A stretch of 64,000 nucleotides of DNA from CAVROT01 sp963722905. GTDB taxonomy: Bacteria; Pseudomonadota; Alphaproteobacteria; Rhodobacterales; Rhodobacteraceae. Where the stretch lies: the NCBI GenBank assembly GCA_963722905.1, contig CAVROT010000004.1, positions 310,001-374,000 of the forward strand, written 5' to 3'. Made by a program: the position numbers and the translations under genes. Below are positions 28,386 to 38,471 of the stretch, in pieces. Under the pieces are notes generated by a model that saw only the letters and a program-made list of their open reading frames with translations, was not told the origin of the DNA and searched no databases. Within the stretch, counting starts at the first letter, position 1. The number at the start of each line of letters is the position of its first letter.

Positions 28386-31300
28386 TCAGGCGATGCCGGT
28401 CCACGCCTCGATCGGGCCTGCGTCCACCGTGAGGAAGGCCACGCTTTCCGGAATGTGACGCACCTCGGGATCGCGCGACGTCTCTTCCTCGACGCGCAGG
28501 CGCACGCCGTCCTCGTTCCAGAGGTCGGCGCGAAGGCCCGCAGTGTCGCGGCCGTTCGTCGTCTGCATTGCGGCCAGAAGCACGGGGTCGCCGTCATAGC
28601 CGTTGTCATAGGCCATGCGGGCGCCGTTGTGGTCGATCAGGCCGACGTCGCCCACGGCGATCCCGTCGGCTCCGTCGGACGCTCCCGTCTGGATGGCGAT
28701 CCAGTCGATGGCGGCGCCGGGCGCCCAGGCGGCGCCACGGGACGCTTCCTGCACGTCGAGGCGGAACTCGAAGCTGTCGGCGCCCACGTCGCGCAGCCGC
28801 GGCGCCAGCGCGCCGAACCCGTCGGGCGAGGCGACGGTGGTGAAGACGGCGAGGCCGCCACCGGCCCCGCCGAGGCCGTCGTCGAGATCGACCTCGCTCC
28901 AGCCGCCGCCGTCCGCGGACGTCCCGGCCTCGATCATGCGACCGTCGCTCAGGCGGTGCGGGCCGCGTTCGATGGCCATCCAGCCAACCCTTTCGGACAG
29001 GTGGCGCCCGTCGAGGTAGTCCCATTCGTCGATCTGCATCTCGAAGCCGGTCGCGTCCACATTGCGCACCCGCACGCCGGTCGGCTGCGATCCGTTCGCC
29101 GTGGGCGGGCCCAGAACCACGACCGCGTCGTCAAGCTCGGTGCCGAACTGTACCCGAGTCCAGGCGTCCGCATCCGACTGGGCGACGGTCACGGTGCCCG
29201 ATGCCCCGACGACGCCCTGCACATCCGTCCCGCCACTGGCGGCATCCACCTGGATGTCGATACCCAGCGCGTTGAAGCCCGGTTCTGCCTCCCACACGCC
29301 CTCGTTCGCCAGCCGGATCGCGTAGCGCGGGTCCCCGGCGAGGCTCTCCATGCGCATCCGGAAAGGAGAGGTGGGCCTCGTACGCCCCAGGCGCCATGTC
29401 GTCCGGAAGCGCGACCGAGCCCGAGACGGTCTGCGTCGCGCCGCCCGTCCAGAGGCGGGGATCGGCATCCAGGGCCACCGCGACCTCGCTCCCGTCCTTG
29501 TCCACGAGGACGATCTCCACGGGGCGCTCGGTGAACGGGGCCGAATAGCCGTCATTCACGATCGTGAAGCTGTAGTCGAGCGTGCCCCCGGCGCCTACTT
29601 CGCCCGAAATTTCGGCCTCCACGAGGCGGAAGCGGTAGCCGACCTCTCGCGCGGCTATACCGAAGGTCTCGTCGCCTCCACTACCGCCGGGTTCCAGCTG
29701 AACGGTCGGTGACGTAGTCGCTTGCCCGGGACTCCAGCTGCTGGAGGACCTCGTCCCCTCCGAGCTTCTCGCCATCCGAGTCGCGCAGGTTCAGATCGAG
29801 GTTCTCGATGCTGGGCGTGTACTGCCCCAGGTCCTTTCGGTAGGCCTGCCCCTCTTCGGTCTGAGCCTCGTCCTGGTAGACGTTCTGCAGGAAGCCATCG
29901 TCATAGAGCCCGGTGCGTGCCTCGTCGGACGATCCGAACGCCTCGTCCGCAGTGACGGGTGTCTCGTCGGTGAGCCCGCGGAGATCGACCGGACAGCGCA
30001 GGGCCAGGAAGTCCTCTTCCGGCACCGCGTCCATCAGGCCGTCGTAGATGCGCCGCGTCGCGTCGTTGACCTGATCGTTTTCGTCGAGATTGCCCGCGGT
30101 GGACGAATGTCACTCGCCCCAGGGCCCGATGAAGCCAGCGAACATGAACGACATCACGTCGGTGTTCTCTTCGAGGATCGGCGTGAGCTGGTCGAGATGT
30201 TGCGAGAATCCGGTCCGCGTCCGCGTCCTCGGCGGCGTCGCTCTGCTGATCCTCGACCCAGCCGTAGGTGAACTGCGGCGCGACCTTGTAGCCCATGCCA
30301 CGCGCCGTGGCGAAGTCGTCCCCGATCCATCCGAGCATCTCGCCGGACAGCGGCGTCTCGCGGTAGTCGCGGATATGTAGATGACGCGCACCGTCGTCGC
30401 GCCCGTCGTGTCGCGCAGCGTGTTCAGGTAGTCCTGCGTCTCGGGCGCCGACAACGGCCCCTGCCACTGGATGTCGTCGTTGCTCGCCTCCGGCGAGTGA
30501 AATGCGATCACCCCGCGGTCGGGGTTGGCGATGACGGCGTCGCTGCCGACATAGGTCATGCGCTTGGTGCTCCCCGCCGACACGCCGTCCGCCGCCACCC
30601 GCACCTCGGCACCCAGCGCGTTGTAGCCCGTCTCGGCCTCCCACACGCCCGTCGTTGGCCAGGCGGATGGAGTAGCGCGGATCGTCCTCCAGCTCCTCCG
30701 AGCCGTCGGGCAGGTTCAGGAGCATCCGCGTAGTCGCCGGGCGCCATGTCGTCCGGCAGGTCCAGCGCCAGCGCGACGGTCGTGACCTCGTCCTCGGCCC
30801 ATCTGCGGGCGTCGACGCCGGTTTCCATCCGGTACACGGTCCCGTCTCCGGCCCGCAGCACCACCTCGAGCGGGCGTTCGTTGTGGGCGCGGGCGAAGCC
30901 CACGTTCTCGACGTCGAATGAGATATCGAGCGTGCCGCCGGCGTCTGCCGCCTGTCGACCTTGGCCGTCTTCAGCTCGAACCGGTAGCCGAGCCCGCGCG
31001 AGATGTCGTCGTAGAAGCCGCGGTCCACCCAGTCGGCGTAGACGCCTTCCTCGATGGCGTCGGTCTGCCGGCGTTGAGCGAGACGAAGTTCTGCCGTCGA
31101 GTCGGGCGCCGGATCGACCCCGAACGGCGTAGCCGTTCTCGTCCGTTCCCGGCAGGCTCGCCCGACACCATCGCGAACTCCGTGGCCTCGGCGATGAAGC
31201 GCTCCTGCGCTGCGCGTTCCTCCGCGCGTTCGTCGAACGTGCCGAAATCGGTTTCGTCGTAGAGAAAGCCGTCGTTGAAGAACCCGTGCGCGCCGCGGTC

Positions 31301-31985
31301 GATCCGCTGTAGGCGTCCATCGGCCCCACGGGACCGCCGCCGATGGCCTCCACCTGGCCGGGATAGCGCATGCCGACCATCCGTTCGTCCGGCACGGCAT
31401 CGAGAAGGGCGCGCATGATCTGCTCGCCGCTGTCGGTCAGCGTGACGGTCCCGGGCGTCACATGGCCTTCCGTGGAGCTGTGCATCTCGCCCCAGCGTCC
31501 GACGAACCCGCCCGGCGATGGTCGAGCACCTCGGAATACTCGGCGAAGACGGGCGCGAGCTGCTCGATATGGCGCAGCGTCCAGTCCAGCGGCGCGTCGC
31601 GGTCGTTCATGTCGACATTCCGGACATGGGTGAACCGCGGCTTCATCTTGAGGCCGGCCTCGCGCGTCGTCTCGATATCAGCGGCGACCTCGGCAAGTAA
31701 TGCATCCTACAGATCGTCCGTCCGGAAGTCGTCGGTCGCTTAGCGCCTGAAGACGAGCGTCGCGGCGCTCTACGCACCCCATTGTTCCAGCTCCTCGACC
31801 GTGAAGCCGACGGTCTCGTTGCGCCGGTACAGCGGATCGCAGACCTTGAAGACCCCGCGTTCGGGGTTGGCGAAGGCGGCATCTATTGGGGAACAGGCCA
31901 GCCGCTGCAGGATTCGGATCTACCCTGGGTTTATTGCAGGTCAAGAATATCACCCCGGATAGCCGCAAGGTATATGACATGCGAT
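28386..31985 (-). pseudogene. Degraded large protein: two DUF4874-DUF4832 modules plus a C-terminal repeat tail
   Basis: On the minus strand, protein-like sequence switches frame at least ten times over 3.5 kb. In order: NPERGVFKV (about 31860) and WTLRHIEQLAPVFAEYS, a DUF4874 start; AGGTLDISFDVENVGFA and DDPRYSIRLANDG, a DUF4832; then VWEAETGYNALG leading into a second unit with NPDRGVIAFHS, FSQHLDQLTPILEEN, GGTLDYSFTIVNDGY and DPRYAIRLANEG. A tail of about 300 residues holds two repeats with W-x-x-V at one end and WIAIQTG or WMAIERG at the other. An in-frame TAG lies at 31770-31772. The intact parent, about 1,150 residues, would be a secreted glycosidase-like or glycan-binding protein; that role is inferred. 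Neighbouring genes are intact, so the damage is local. Confidence 0.75.
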
Positions 31986-32486
31986 GCCGGCGACGTGCCC
32001 GCCGGCAAGACTTGGCCGATCCATCCGTCAACCTCCGCCGAAAGACGCGACGACCGGGAAAAAGACTGTATCCACTTCGGGTCCGGTCGGCCGGCCGGGC
32101 CGCGTCCCGATGTCCCCGTCGCCCGGGTCCCGGTGCGGCCGACCGCAGGTCCCGCCGCCGTCTGGCACCGCATCCGCAGCGCCACCGCCGCAACCCGACC
32201 CGACCCGTATCCGTGCAAGGACCGCGGCGATGGCGCACGATGGCGCGACCGCGACCCGCGCGCAGGTGAGCCGTTGCCCCGGCATCCGGCCCGCCACGAT
32301 CGGCCCGTGGCCTGCTTGAACGCTCGCGGATCGAACGGATCGGGCCCGGCGGCGACGGCCCGGCGGCCGCAATGCATGACCCCGGACTTCATCCTGTCCA
32401 AAATACTCCCCCCGGAGGGTCCGACGCCGCCACCTCCTGCGCGCCGCGAAGGTCGCACCCCGGTCCGCGCATCGCCGCATGAGCTT
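31986..32486. other. Intergenic region without a gene
   Basis: This 500-bp stretch lies upstream of the broken DUF4832 gene and downstream of bciA. All frames read as Arg/Pro/Gly-rich GC artefacts. It holds an 8-bp inverted repeat (TGCCGGCG/CGCCGGCA, 31985-32007, no T-run) and, near its end, the third copy of the terminator-like repeat. Nothing else is recognised. Confidence 0.6.
32394..32430 (-). repeat. Repeated 3'-end element, copy 3 of 3
   Basis: On the minus strand it reads CCCTCCGGGGGGAGTATTTT then GGACAGG. CTCC and GGAG flank GGGG and are followed by TATTTT. It lies 57 bp past the bciA stop codon, in the same orientation relative to its gene as the other two copies. Confidence 0.6.
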
Positions 32487-33506
32487 TCAGAACACCGCGT
32501 GGTCGCCGCGCTGGTCGGCGACGGTGCCGTCGATCAGGCCGCGGTAGTGGTCAAGAAGGGTCCGCGCGCCAGTCGACGGCGTGGCGTCGGCGTCGTATCG
32601 CCCCGTGACCGGATCGAGGACCAGCATGGACTGCGTCGCGTAATAGCGTCCGATCCGCGCAAGCTCGGCCTTGCGGGCCATCTCGGGGCTGACGCGGCCC
32701 AGCGCCGATAGGGTGCGTGCGATCCCGTCCAGCAATGCCACCGGCACTTGGCGGAACCGCGGCGCGCGCCCGAGGATCGAGAAGATGGCCTCGCCCTGCT
32801 CCCGGGGCGTGATGGCATTGCCGGGCCCGCCGATGGGCAGGATCCGGTTACAGCGGTCCTGGTCGTCCAGGCAATCGGCAAGATAGGCGCCCAGATCGTC
32901 GTCGGCGATGGGCTTGCAAGCCGTCAGCCGCCCGTCGCCGAAGATCAGATAGGGCTTGCCCGCCCGAACGCGCGCGATCTGGCCCGAGAGCGATTTGAAA
33001 TACGCCGTCGGGCGCACGATCGTCCAGACGAGGCCGGACCGGCGGAGTTCGGACTCGAACGCCAGCTTGGCATGCTGGAAGGCCAGCATCGGGCGCTGCA
33101 CGCAGATCGCCGACAACAGAACCATCCGGGTGACGCCGGTCGCGCGTGCGGCCCCCAGCACGCTGACATGGGCACGGTGATCGATGGCCCAGGCGTCCTG
33201 CGGCGCGCCGGTCCGCGAGGCGAGGCAGGACACCGCCGCGTCGTAACCGCCGTTCTGGAACGCATGTCGCACCGCACCGGCATCCGTCACGTCGCCGACG
33301 AGCGGTGTGGCCCCCTGCGGCAGAGTCTGCGGCCCGCGACCGGGGCCGGGGCGCGGCCGTACCAGACAGTCCACCTCGTGCCCGCGGGCCACGAGGGCGC
33401 GAACCGTGGCCTGGCCGATGGTGCCCGTTGCGCCAAGGACGATGACGCGGCACGGACGCCGCGACGGAACGACGTTGGTAGCCGGTCGAATTCTTGCCGA
33501 GTCCAT
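32487..33506 (-). CDS. bciA: Divinyl (proto)chlorophyllide 8-vinyl-reductase, BciA type
   Basis: A 339-residue NADPH-dependent short-chain-like reductase that reduces the C8 vinyl group of divinyl (proto)chlorophyllide. Rossmann motif VLGATGTIGQATVRALV near residue 23; then family-typical VSCLASRTGAPQDAWAID, LLSAICVQRPMLAFQHAKL, VRPTAYFKSLSGQ, FGDGRLTACKPI and the C-terminal RIGRYYATQSMLVLDP. These distinguish BciA from generic NAD-epimerases. The Start ATG at 33506 has GGGTG upstream. No other photosynthesis gene is in the window; bciA is often unlinked from the main cluster. Confidence 0.9.
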   Translation of the reverse strand: MDSARIRPATNVVPSRRPCRVIVLGATGTIGQATVRALVARGHEVDCLVRPRPGPGRGPQTLPQGATPLVGDVTDAGAVRHAFQNGGYDAAVSCLASRTGAPQDAWAIDHRAHVSVLGAARATGVTRMVLLSAICVQRPMLAFQHAKLAFESELRRSGLVWTIVRPTAYFKSLSGQIARVRAGKPYLIFGDGRLTACKPIADDDLGAYLADCLDDQDRCNRILPIGGPGNAITPREQGEAIFSILGRAPRFRQVPVALLDGIARTLSALGRVSPEMARKAELARIGRYYATQSMLVLDPVTGRYDADATPSTGARTLLDHYRGLIDGTVADQRGDHAVF

Positions 33507-33732
33507 GGGGCGCACCCTATGTGGCCCGGTGCCGGTGTCCAGCCAGCGGCGCCGGGCGGCAATCCATGCGTCCCGCCGTCCGGGGCGCTTCGGCCGTCCT
33601 TCGTCGTTCACCGCGTCCGGCACGCATTCCGGGACCGTCCGGGCAAGGAAGAGAGATGATTTACGGCCATTCCCCGCCTGCCGCCACCGAACGCCGGGGC
33701 CTCGACCGTCAGGCGCGGGCCCGATGCCCGCG

Positions 33733-35256
33733 ATGACGCCCTCCGCCCGGGCGCCGGAGCGACGCCGAAGAGTCGGCGTGGCGGACATCGCCGTCGCGCT
33801 GATCGCGCTGGCGACCGTGCTGCTCTCACTGGTGCAGCTCGAACGGGGCCGCGCGGGGCTGGAGATCCGCGACCTGGTCAGCGGCACGACGCCCGCGACG
33901 CTCTATCGCCGGCCGGACGCAGAGGGGCCGCTGGTCGTCGTGGCCCACGGCTTTGCCGGGTCGCGGCAGCTGATGCAGGCCTTCTCCCTCACGCTGGCGC
34001 GGTCCGGCTATGTCGTCCTCGGCTTCGACTTCCAGGGGCACGGGCGCAATCCGGTGCCGATGTCGGGCGACGTGGGGTCTATCGACGGCACCACCGCGCT
34101 GCTGGTCGAGGAGACCCGGCGCGTCATCGCCACCGGCCGCGACCTGCCCGGCGTCGCGGGCGGCGTCGCCCTGCTGGGGCATTCGATGGCCACTGACGTC
34201 ATCGTGCGCGCCGCCGCGGCCGAGCGCGCGGCCGGCGCGTCCGTCGCTGCAGTGGTGGCGATCTCGATGTACTCGGACGCGGTGACGGCGACAGCGCCCG
34301 ACCGCCTGCTCGTCATCACGGGCCAGTGGGAGGGCCGGCTGCGCACCGCCGCGCTGGATGCGCTGCGCATGGTCGCGCCCGACGCGCAGGAGGGCGAAAG
34401 CGTCGCGCGGGGCGACGTCGTGCGCCGGGCCGTGGTCGCCCCTGGGGTCGAGCATGTCGGGGTTCTCTTCAGCGGCACCGCCCTGCGAGAGGCACGCGCG
34501 TTCCTCGACATGGCCTTCGGGCGCAACTCCGATGGCGACACCGTCCGGCCCGGACCGTGGATCCTGTCGCTGTTGGCCGGGATCGTGGCGCTGCTGCGGC
34601 CGGTCTGCGCCCTGCTTCCGCCACGGGACAGGGCGCCGGCCGAGATCCCGGAATGGCGCTTCTGGGCGGCGCTGGCGATACCCGCGGCGGCGGTGCCGCT
34701 GGTCTGCACGGTGCTCTACGTTCCCGTGCTGCCGGTGCTGGTGGCCGATTACCTGATGCTGCACATGGCGGCCTACGGCGTCCTGCAACTGATGTTGATT
34801 GGCATCCGGCGCGGCGGCTGGCGAGGGCCGTCCGTCCCGGCGGTGCTGCTGCTGGCCACCTGGGGCATCGCCGTCTTCGGCATCGCGATGGACCGCTACG
34901 GGGCCAGCTTCATGCCCAACTTCGAACGTCTGGGCATCGTGGCCGCGCTGGCGGTGGGAACGGTCCCCTTCATGGTGGCGGACGCGTATCTGACGGGATC
35001 GGGCCGGGGGCGCTGGTGGCGGCGGGTGGCGGCGCGGTTGGGGCTGGCCGCGTCGCTGATCGGTGCGGCGCTTCTCGACCCCGAACGTCTGGGCTTCGTG
35101 CTGATCGTGCTTCCGGTGCTGATCCTGTTCTTCCTCGTCCATGGGTTGATGGGCCGGTGGATCGCGCGTCGCTCGGGGCCGATGTCGGCCGGGATCGGGC
35201 TGGGCCTCTGCCTTGCCTGGGCGCTGGGCGTCAGCTTTCCTCTCTTCGCCGCCTGA
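33733..35256 (+). CDS. Membrane-bound alpha/beta hydrolase with multi-pass C-terminal half
   Basis: A protein of 507 residues (510 if the ATG at 33724 is used). An N-terminal helix (IAVALIALATVLLSL) is followed by an alpha/beta-hydrolase domain with VVVAHGFAGSRQLM, FDFQGHGRNP and the nucleophile elbow GHSMAT; the second half is six or so membrane helices, including PVLPVLVADYLMLHM and FVLIVLPVLILFFLVH. The hydrolase part should face a membrane surface. Substrate unknown. It is divergent from bciA and convergent with the next glycosyltransferase. Confidence 0.75.
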   Translation: MTPSARAPERRRRVGVADIAVALIALATVLLSLVQLERGRAGLEIRDLVSGTTPATLYRRPDAEGPLVVVAHGFAGSRQLMQAFSLTLARSGYVVLGFDFQGHGRNPVPMSGDVGSIDGTTALLVEETRRVIATGRDLPGVAGGVALLGHSMATDVIVRAAAAERAAGASVAAVVAISMYSDAVTATAPDRLLVITGQWEGRLRTAALDALRMVAPDAQEGESVARGDVVRRAVVAPGVEHVGVLFSGTALREARAFLDMAFGRNSDGDTVRPGPWILSLLAGIVALLRPVCALLPPRDRAPAEIPEWRFWAALAIPAAAVPLVCTVLYVPVLPVLVADYLMLHMAAYGVLQLMLIGIRRGGWRGPSVPAVLLLATWGIAVFGIAMDRYGASFMPNFERLGIVAALAVGTVPFMVADAYLTGSGRGRWWRRVAARLGLAASLIGAALLDPERLGFVLIVLPVLILFFLVHGLMGRWIARRSGPMSAGIGLGLCLAWALGVSFPLFAA

Positions 35257-35272
35257 GCGCATCCGCACCGGG

Positions 35273-36127
35273 TTACGCCCGCCAGTGGCGCGCGACCCAT
35301 GGGGCGGGCCGGATGTAGTGGCGCAGATACCGCCACGGCGGGACCGGACGGTCGCCCGAGAACAGCCCGGCCAGATGCGCCGCCGGGCCGCACGACGCCT
35401 CGCCGTCACGGTAGACGCCGTCGATGGCGTGCTGCGGATGCAGGCCACCCGGGAAGATGACGATCCGCGCATCCCCCGGCAGGCGCGGCGCCAGTGCGTA
35501 GTTCAGCGGGAAGGGCCGCCGGCAGTCGCGCCGGAAATGGCGCACCCAGCGGCGCGGGAAGAAGCCGATGCCGCCGGGCGCCGTGCGGGTGACGAACCGC
35601 TGCTCGAACCGGTATGTGTCCGCGATGCCCTGCGGGTCCGCGCGGAACGCGTGCCAGAGCGGCTCCAGCCTGCCGACGGGAAAGCGGTAGACGCTGGTCT
35701 GACCCAGACGCTCGAACGGGCGGGCGGGGTTGCGCGACAGGATCACGTCGCCCGGCGCACCGACGGTGAAGAACGGATCCATCGGGCCGGTCACGACCAC
35801 GTCGAGATCGAGAAACAGCACCGGCCCCGAAAGGTCGGCCAGGCGCGGCCCCCACAGCCGGGACTTCGGCCAGATGCCCAGCGTGCCGGTCGGCATCTCG
35901 ACCCCGATGGGCGGCAGGGGGTGGCATTCGACCTCCGCGCGCATCCCGCGGTCGTCGTCGGTGAAGCAGACGAAACGGAACGGCGGCGTCAGGTTGCGCG
36001 CGACCATCCCGTAGAGCCGGTCGACGAAGGCCGGACCGTACTTCGTGCCCCAGTTGATGCATATGACCTGCCTCACCACGCCTCCGTCGCCGGCTTGGGG
36101 AGGCGAGGTGTTTCGTGCGCCATTCAT
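35273..36127 (-). CDS. Glycosyltransferase-like protein
   Basis: A 284-residue cytoplasmic protein. Recognisable parts are ICINWGTKYGPAFVDRLY, FVCFTDDDRGM, LFLDLDVVVTGPMDPFF (a DxD metal/sugar-nucleotide motif) and GGIGFFPRRWVRHF, the layout of a GT-A family transferase found in alphaproteobacteria beside surface-polysaccharide genes. Acceptor and donor are unknown. The start at 36127 has GGAAGG about seven bases upstream; homology begins near VRQVICINWG, 18 residues in. Its TAA is 16 bp from the convergent hydrolase stop. Confidence 0.75.
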   Translation of the reverse strand: MNGARNTSPPQAGDGGVVRQVICINWGTKYGPAFVDRLYGMVARNLTPPFRFVCFTDDDRGMRAEVECHPLPPIGVEMPTGTLGIWPKSRLWGPRLADLSGPVLFLDLDVVVTGPMDPFFTVGAPGDVILSRNPARPFERLGQTSVYRFPVGRLEPLWHAFRADPQGIADTYRFEQRFVTRTAPGGIGFFPRRWVRHFRRDCRRPFPLNYALAPRLPGDARIVIFPGGLHPQHAIDGVYRDGEASCGPAAHLAGLFSGDRPVPPWRYLRHYIRPAPWVARHWRA

Positions 36128-36473
36128 GTGCCTGCCTTCCCGATCATGTCGGCCCGAACCAGACGGCCGCATGCGACGACGGCCCAGTCCGTCCGTTCCA
36201 TACCATCTGCGACGCCGCGCCGGGCCGGCGCAACCCGGCGCCGGCCCGGATCGCCGCCCCGCGGCCGTGCCCCCGGGGCGCCGGATCCCCGGCCCGTTCC
36301 GGCAGGACCGGAACGCCGACGGAATGGCGGGCCGGCGCACCCGGACGACACGGAAGGGGGGTACCGGTCCGTCATCCGGCGCGCCACGGCCGCGCGGAAC
36401 CCTGCATCACGGGCCACGACGCCTTTGCCTTGCGGCCCCGAACCGCTAACGAGAGGCAACGGAAGGACGCTGC
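36128..36473. other. Divergent promoter region without a gene
   Basis: This 346-bp spacer separates the divergent glycosyltransferase and AI-2E permease genes. No frame on either strand looks like a protein. It must hold promoters for both genes, but no clear -35/-10 or operator was found. Confidence 0.5.
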
Positions 36474-37622
36474 ATGGCCCTGAACGCCCGACAGGAACTG
36501 ATCTACTGGGCCGCCGCCGCCGCGGTGTTCCTGCTGGCGCTGTGGTGGCTGGGCGACGTGATCCTGCCGTTCCTGCTGGGGGCCGGAGTGGCCTATCTGC
36601 TGGATCCCGTCGCCGACGCGCTAGAGCGGCTGGGGCTGAGCCGGATCCTGTCGGTCGCCCTGATTACCGTGCTGGCGCTGATCCTCTTCGTGGCGCTGGC
36701 CCTGCTGGTCATTCCGACGCTGGTCCAGCAGACGACCGCGCTGATCGAGGCGGCGCCGGACCTCGCCCAGACGTTCCAGGGCTTTCTGGCAGAACGGTTC
36801 CCCAGCGTCGTCGACGCCGAATCGACGCTGCGCCGGTCGCTCACCCAGCTGGGCGAGACGATCCAGTCGCGCGGCGCACAGATATTCGAGACGCTGCTCG
36901 CCTCGGTCGGCGGCATCGTGAATACGCTGGTCCTCTTCGTCATCGTGCCTGTGGTGGCGTTCTACCTGCTGCTGGACTGGGACCGGATGGTCGCCCGCAT
37001 CGACGAGCTGTTGCCGCGCGACCATGCGCCCGTCATCCGCGACCTCGCCCGGCAGATCGACCGCACGCTCGCGTCCTTCGTGCGCGGCCAGGGGACGGTC
37101 TGCCTGATCCTGGGGGTCTACTACGCCGCGGCGCTGGCGGCGGTGGGCCTGCAGTTCGGCCTGGTCGTGGGCGCGGTCGCGGGGTTCCTGACCTTCATTC
37201 CCTATGTCGGCGCCATCGTGGGCGGCGGGCTGGCCATCGGGCTGGCGCTGTTCCAGTTCTGGGGCGAATGGTGGTGGATCCTGGCGGTCTATGCGATCTT
37301 CCAGTCCGGCCAGATGGTCGAAGGCAACATCCTCACGCCCAAGCTGGTGGGATCGTCCATCGGCCTGCACCCGGTCTGGCTGCTCTTCGCGCTGGCCGCC
37401 TTCGGATCGGTCTTCGGCTTCGTCGGGCTGCTGGTGGCGGTGCCGATCGCAGCGGTGATCGGCGTGCTGGCGCGCTTCGCCACCGACCGCTACCGCGAGA
37501 GCGCGCTCTACCGCGGCGACATGGCTCCCCCCGACCTGCCGCCGGCTTACCTGCCCGACCGCGTCGCGCGCGACGAAGCCCTGGAGCGCGACCGGGACGG
37601 CAACCCGGCGGCGCCGCTCTGA
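36474..37622 (+). CDS. AI-2E family transporter (PerM-like permease)
   Basis: A 382-residue inner-membrane protein with about eight helices: two at the N-terminus (AVFLLALWWLGDVILPFLLG), a helical hairpin region with LIEAAPDLAQTFQGFL, and the C-terminal block LTFIPYVGAIVGGGLAIGL followed by VEGNILTPKLVGSSIGLHPVW, which is the AI-2E/PerM signature. Family members export or exchange various solutes, some Na+/H+; the autoinducer link is only one case. The stop overlaps the hdaA start (TGATG). Confidence 0.9.
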   Translation: MALNARQELIYWAAAAAVFLLALWWLGDVILPFLLGAGVAYLLDPVADALERLGLSRILSVALITVLALILFVALALLVIPTLVQQTTALIEAAPDLAQTFQGFLAERFPSVVDAESTLRRSLTQLGETIQSRGAQIFETLLASVGGIVNTLVLFVIVPVVAFYLLLDWDRMVARIDELLPRDHAPVIRDLARQIDRTLASFVRGQGTVCLILGVYYAAALAAVGLQFGLVVGAVAGFLTFIPYVGAIVGGGLAIGLALFQFWGEWWWILAVYAIFQSGQMVEGNILTPKLVGSSIGLHPVWLLFALAAFGSVFGFVGLLVAVPIAAVIGVLARFATDRYRESALYRGDMAPPDLPPAYLPDRVARDEALERDRDGNPAAPL

Positions 37623-38356
37623 TGCAGGGCCGCGCCGGTGCCAGGGCGGACCGGGCCGCGCCGGCCGAGCCGCGCCAGATCCCCTTCGACCTGGGGACGC
37701 GCCCCGCACTGGGTCGGGCGGACTTTCACGTTGCCCCGGCCAACGCGGAGGCGCTGGCGCGCATCGACGACCATGCCGGCTGGCCGCAGGGCAAGCTGGC
37801 GCTCATCGGACCCGCGGCGTCCGGAAAGACGCATCTCGTCCACGTCTGGGCACAGGGCGGCGGCGCACGCATCGTGGTGGCGGCCGCGCTGGCCTTTGCC
37901 GACGTCCCGGCGCTGGCCGCCGCGGGCCGCGTCGCCGTCGAGGACGTGCCGGGCATCGCCGGAGACGCACGCGCCGAGGCCGCTCTGCTGCATCTCCACA
38001 ACCTGCTGCTGGAGGGCGGCGGCCGGCTGCTGATGACCGGACGCGCGCCCCCGTCGCGCTGGCCCGTCGCGCTGCCGGACCTCGCCAGCCGCGTCCACGC
38101 CACGGCGCCCGCCGTTCTCCAGGCGCCGGACGACGCACTGCTGGCCGCGCTGCTGGCCAAACGGCTGGACGACCGCGGGGTATCGGTCCCGCTGCCCGTG
38201 GTAAGCTACCTCGTCGCGCGCATGACCCGTTCGGCAGCCGCCGCCATTGCCCTGGCCGACCGGCTGGACGCGCTGTCGCTGGCCGAGGGGCGCCCCGTCA
38301 CACGCCCCCTCGCCGCCCGCGCCCTGGCGCTGGAAGAGGCCGATAGCGGCATATGA
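37622..38356 (+). CDS. hdaA: DnaA-related regulator HdaA
   Basis: A 244-residue short AAA+ protein. It begins with the clamp-binding-like QIPFDLG and has Walker A GPAASGKTHLVH, a divergent Walker B region (VAVEDVPGI), and sensor regions. HdaA with the beta clamp stimulates ATP hydrolysis on DnaA after replication starts, preventing re-initiation. It lacks the DnaA DNA-binding domain. Overlap with the permease stop shows translational coupling; the same pairing of PerM-like permease and hda is common in alphaproteobacteria. Confidence 0.85.
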   Translation: MQGRAGARADRAAPAEPRQIPFDLGTRPALGRADFHVAPANAEALARIDDHAGWPQGKLALIGPAASGKTHLVHVWAQGGGARIVVAAALAFADVPALAAAGRVAVEDVPGIAGDARAEAALLHLHNLLLEGGGRLLMTGRAPPSRWPVALPDLASRVHATAPAVLQAPDDALLAALLAKRLDDRGVSVPLPVVSYLVARMTRSAAAAIALADRLDALSLAEGRPVTRPLAARALALEEADSGI

Positions 38357-38471
38357 CGCAGGCGCGACCGCACAGCGCGCGGAGCTTGACCGCGCGCGGA
38401 CGGTCGACGACCCTCCCGCGCATCCCGTCACAGTCATCCGCGCGTCATACGCGTCACGGAGGAAAGGCCGC

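Noticed and set aside
31985..32007. 8-bp inverted repeat TGCCGGCG/CGCCGGCA
   Set aside because: No T-run on either side, no gene ends here, and such GC hairpins are expected by chance in this composition.
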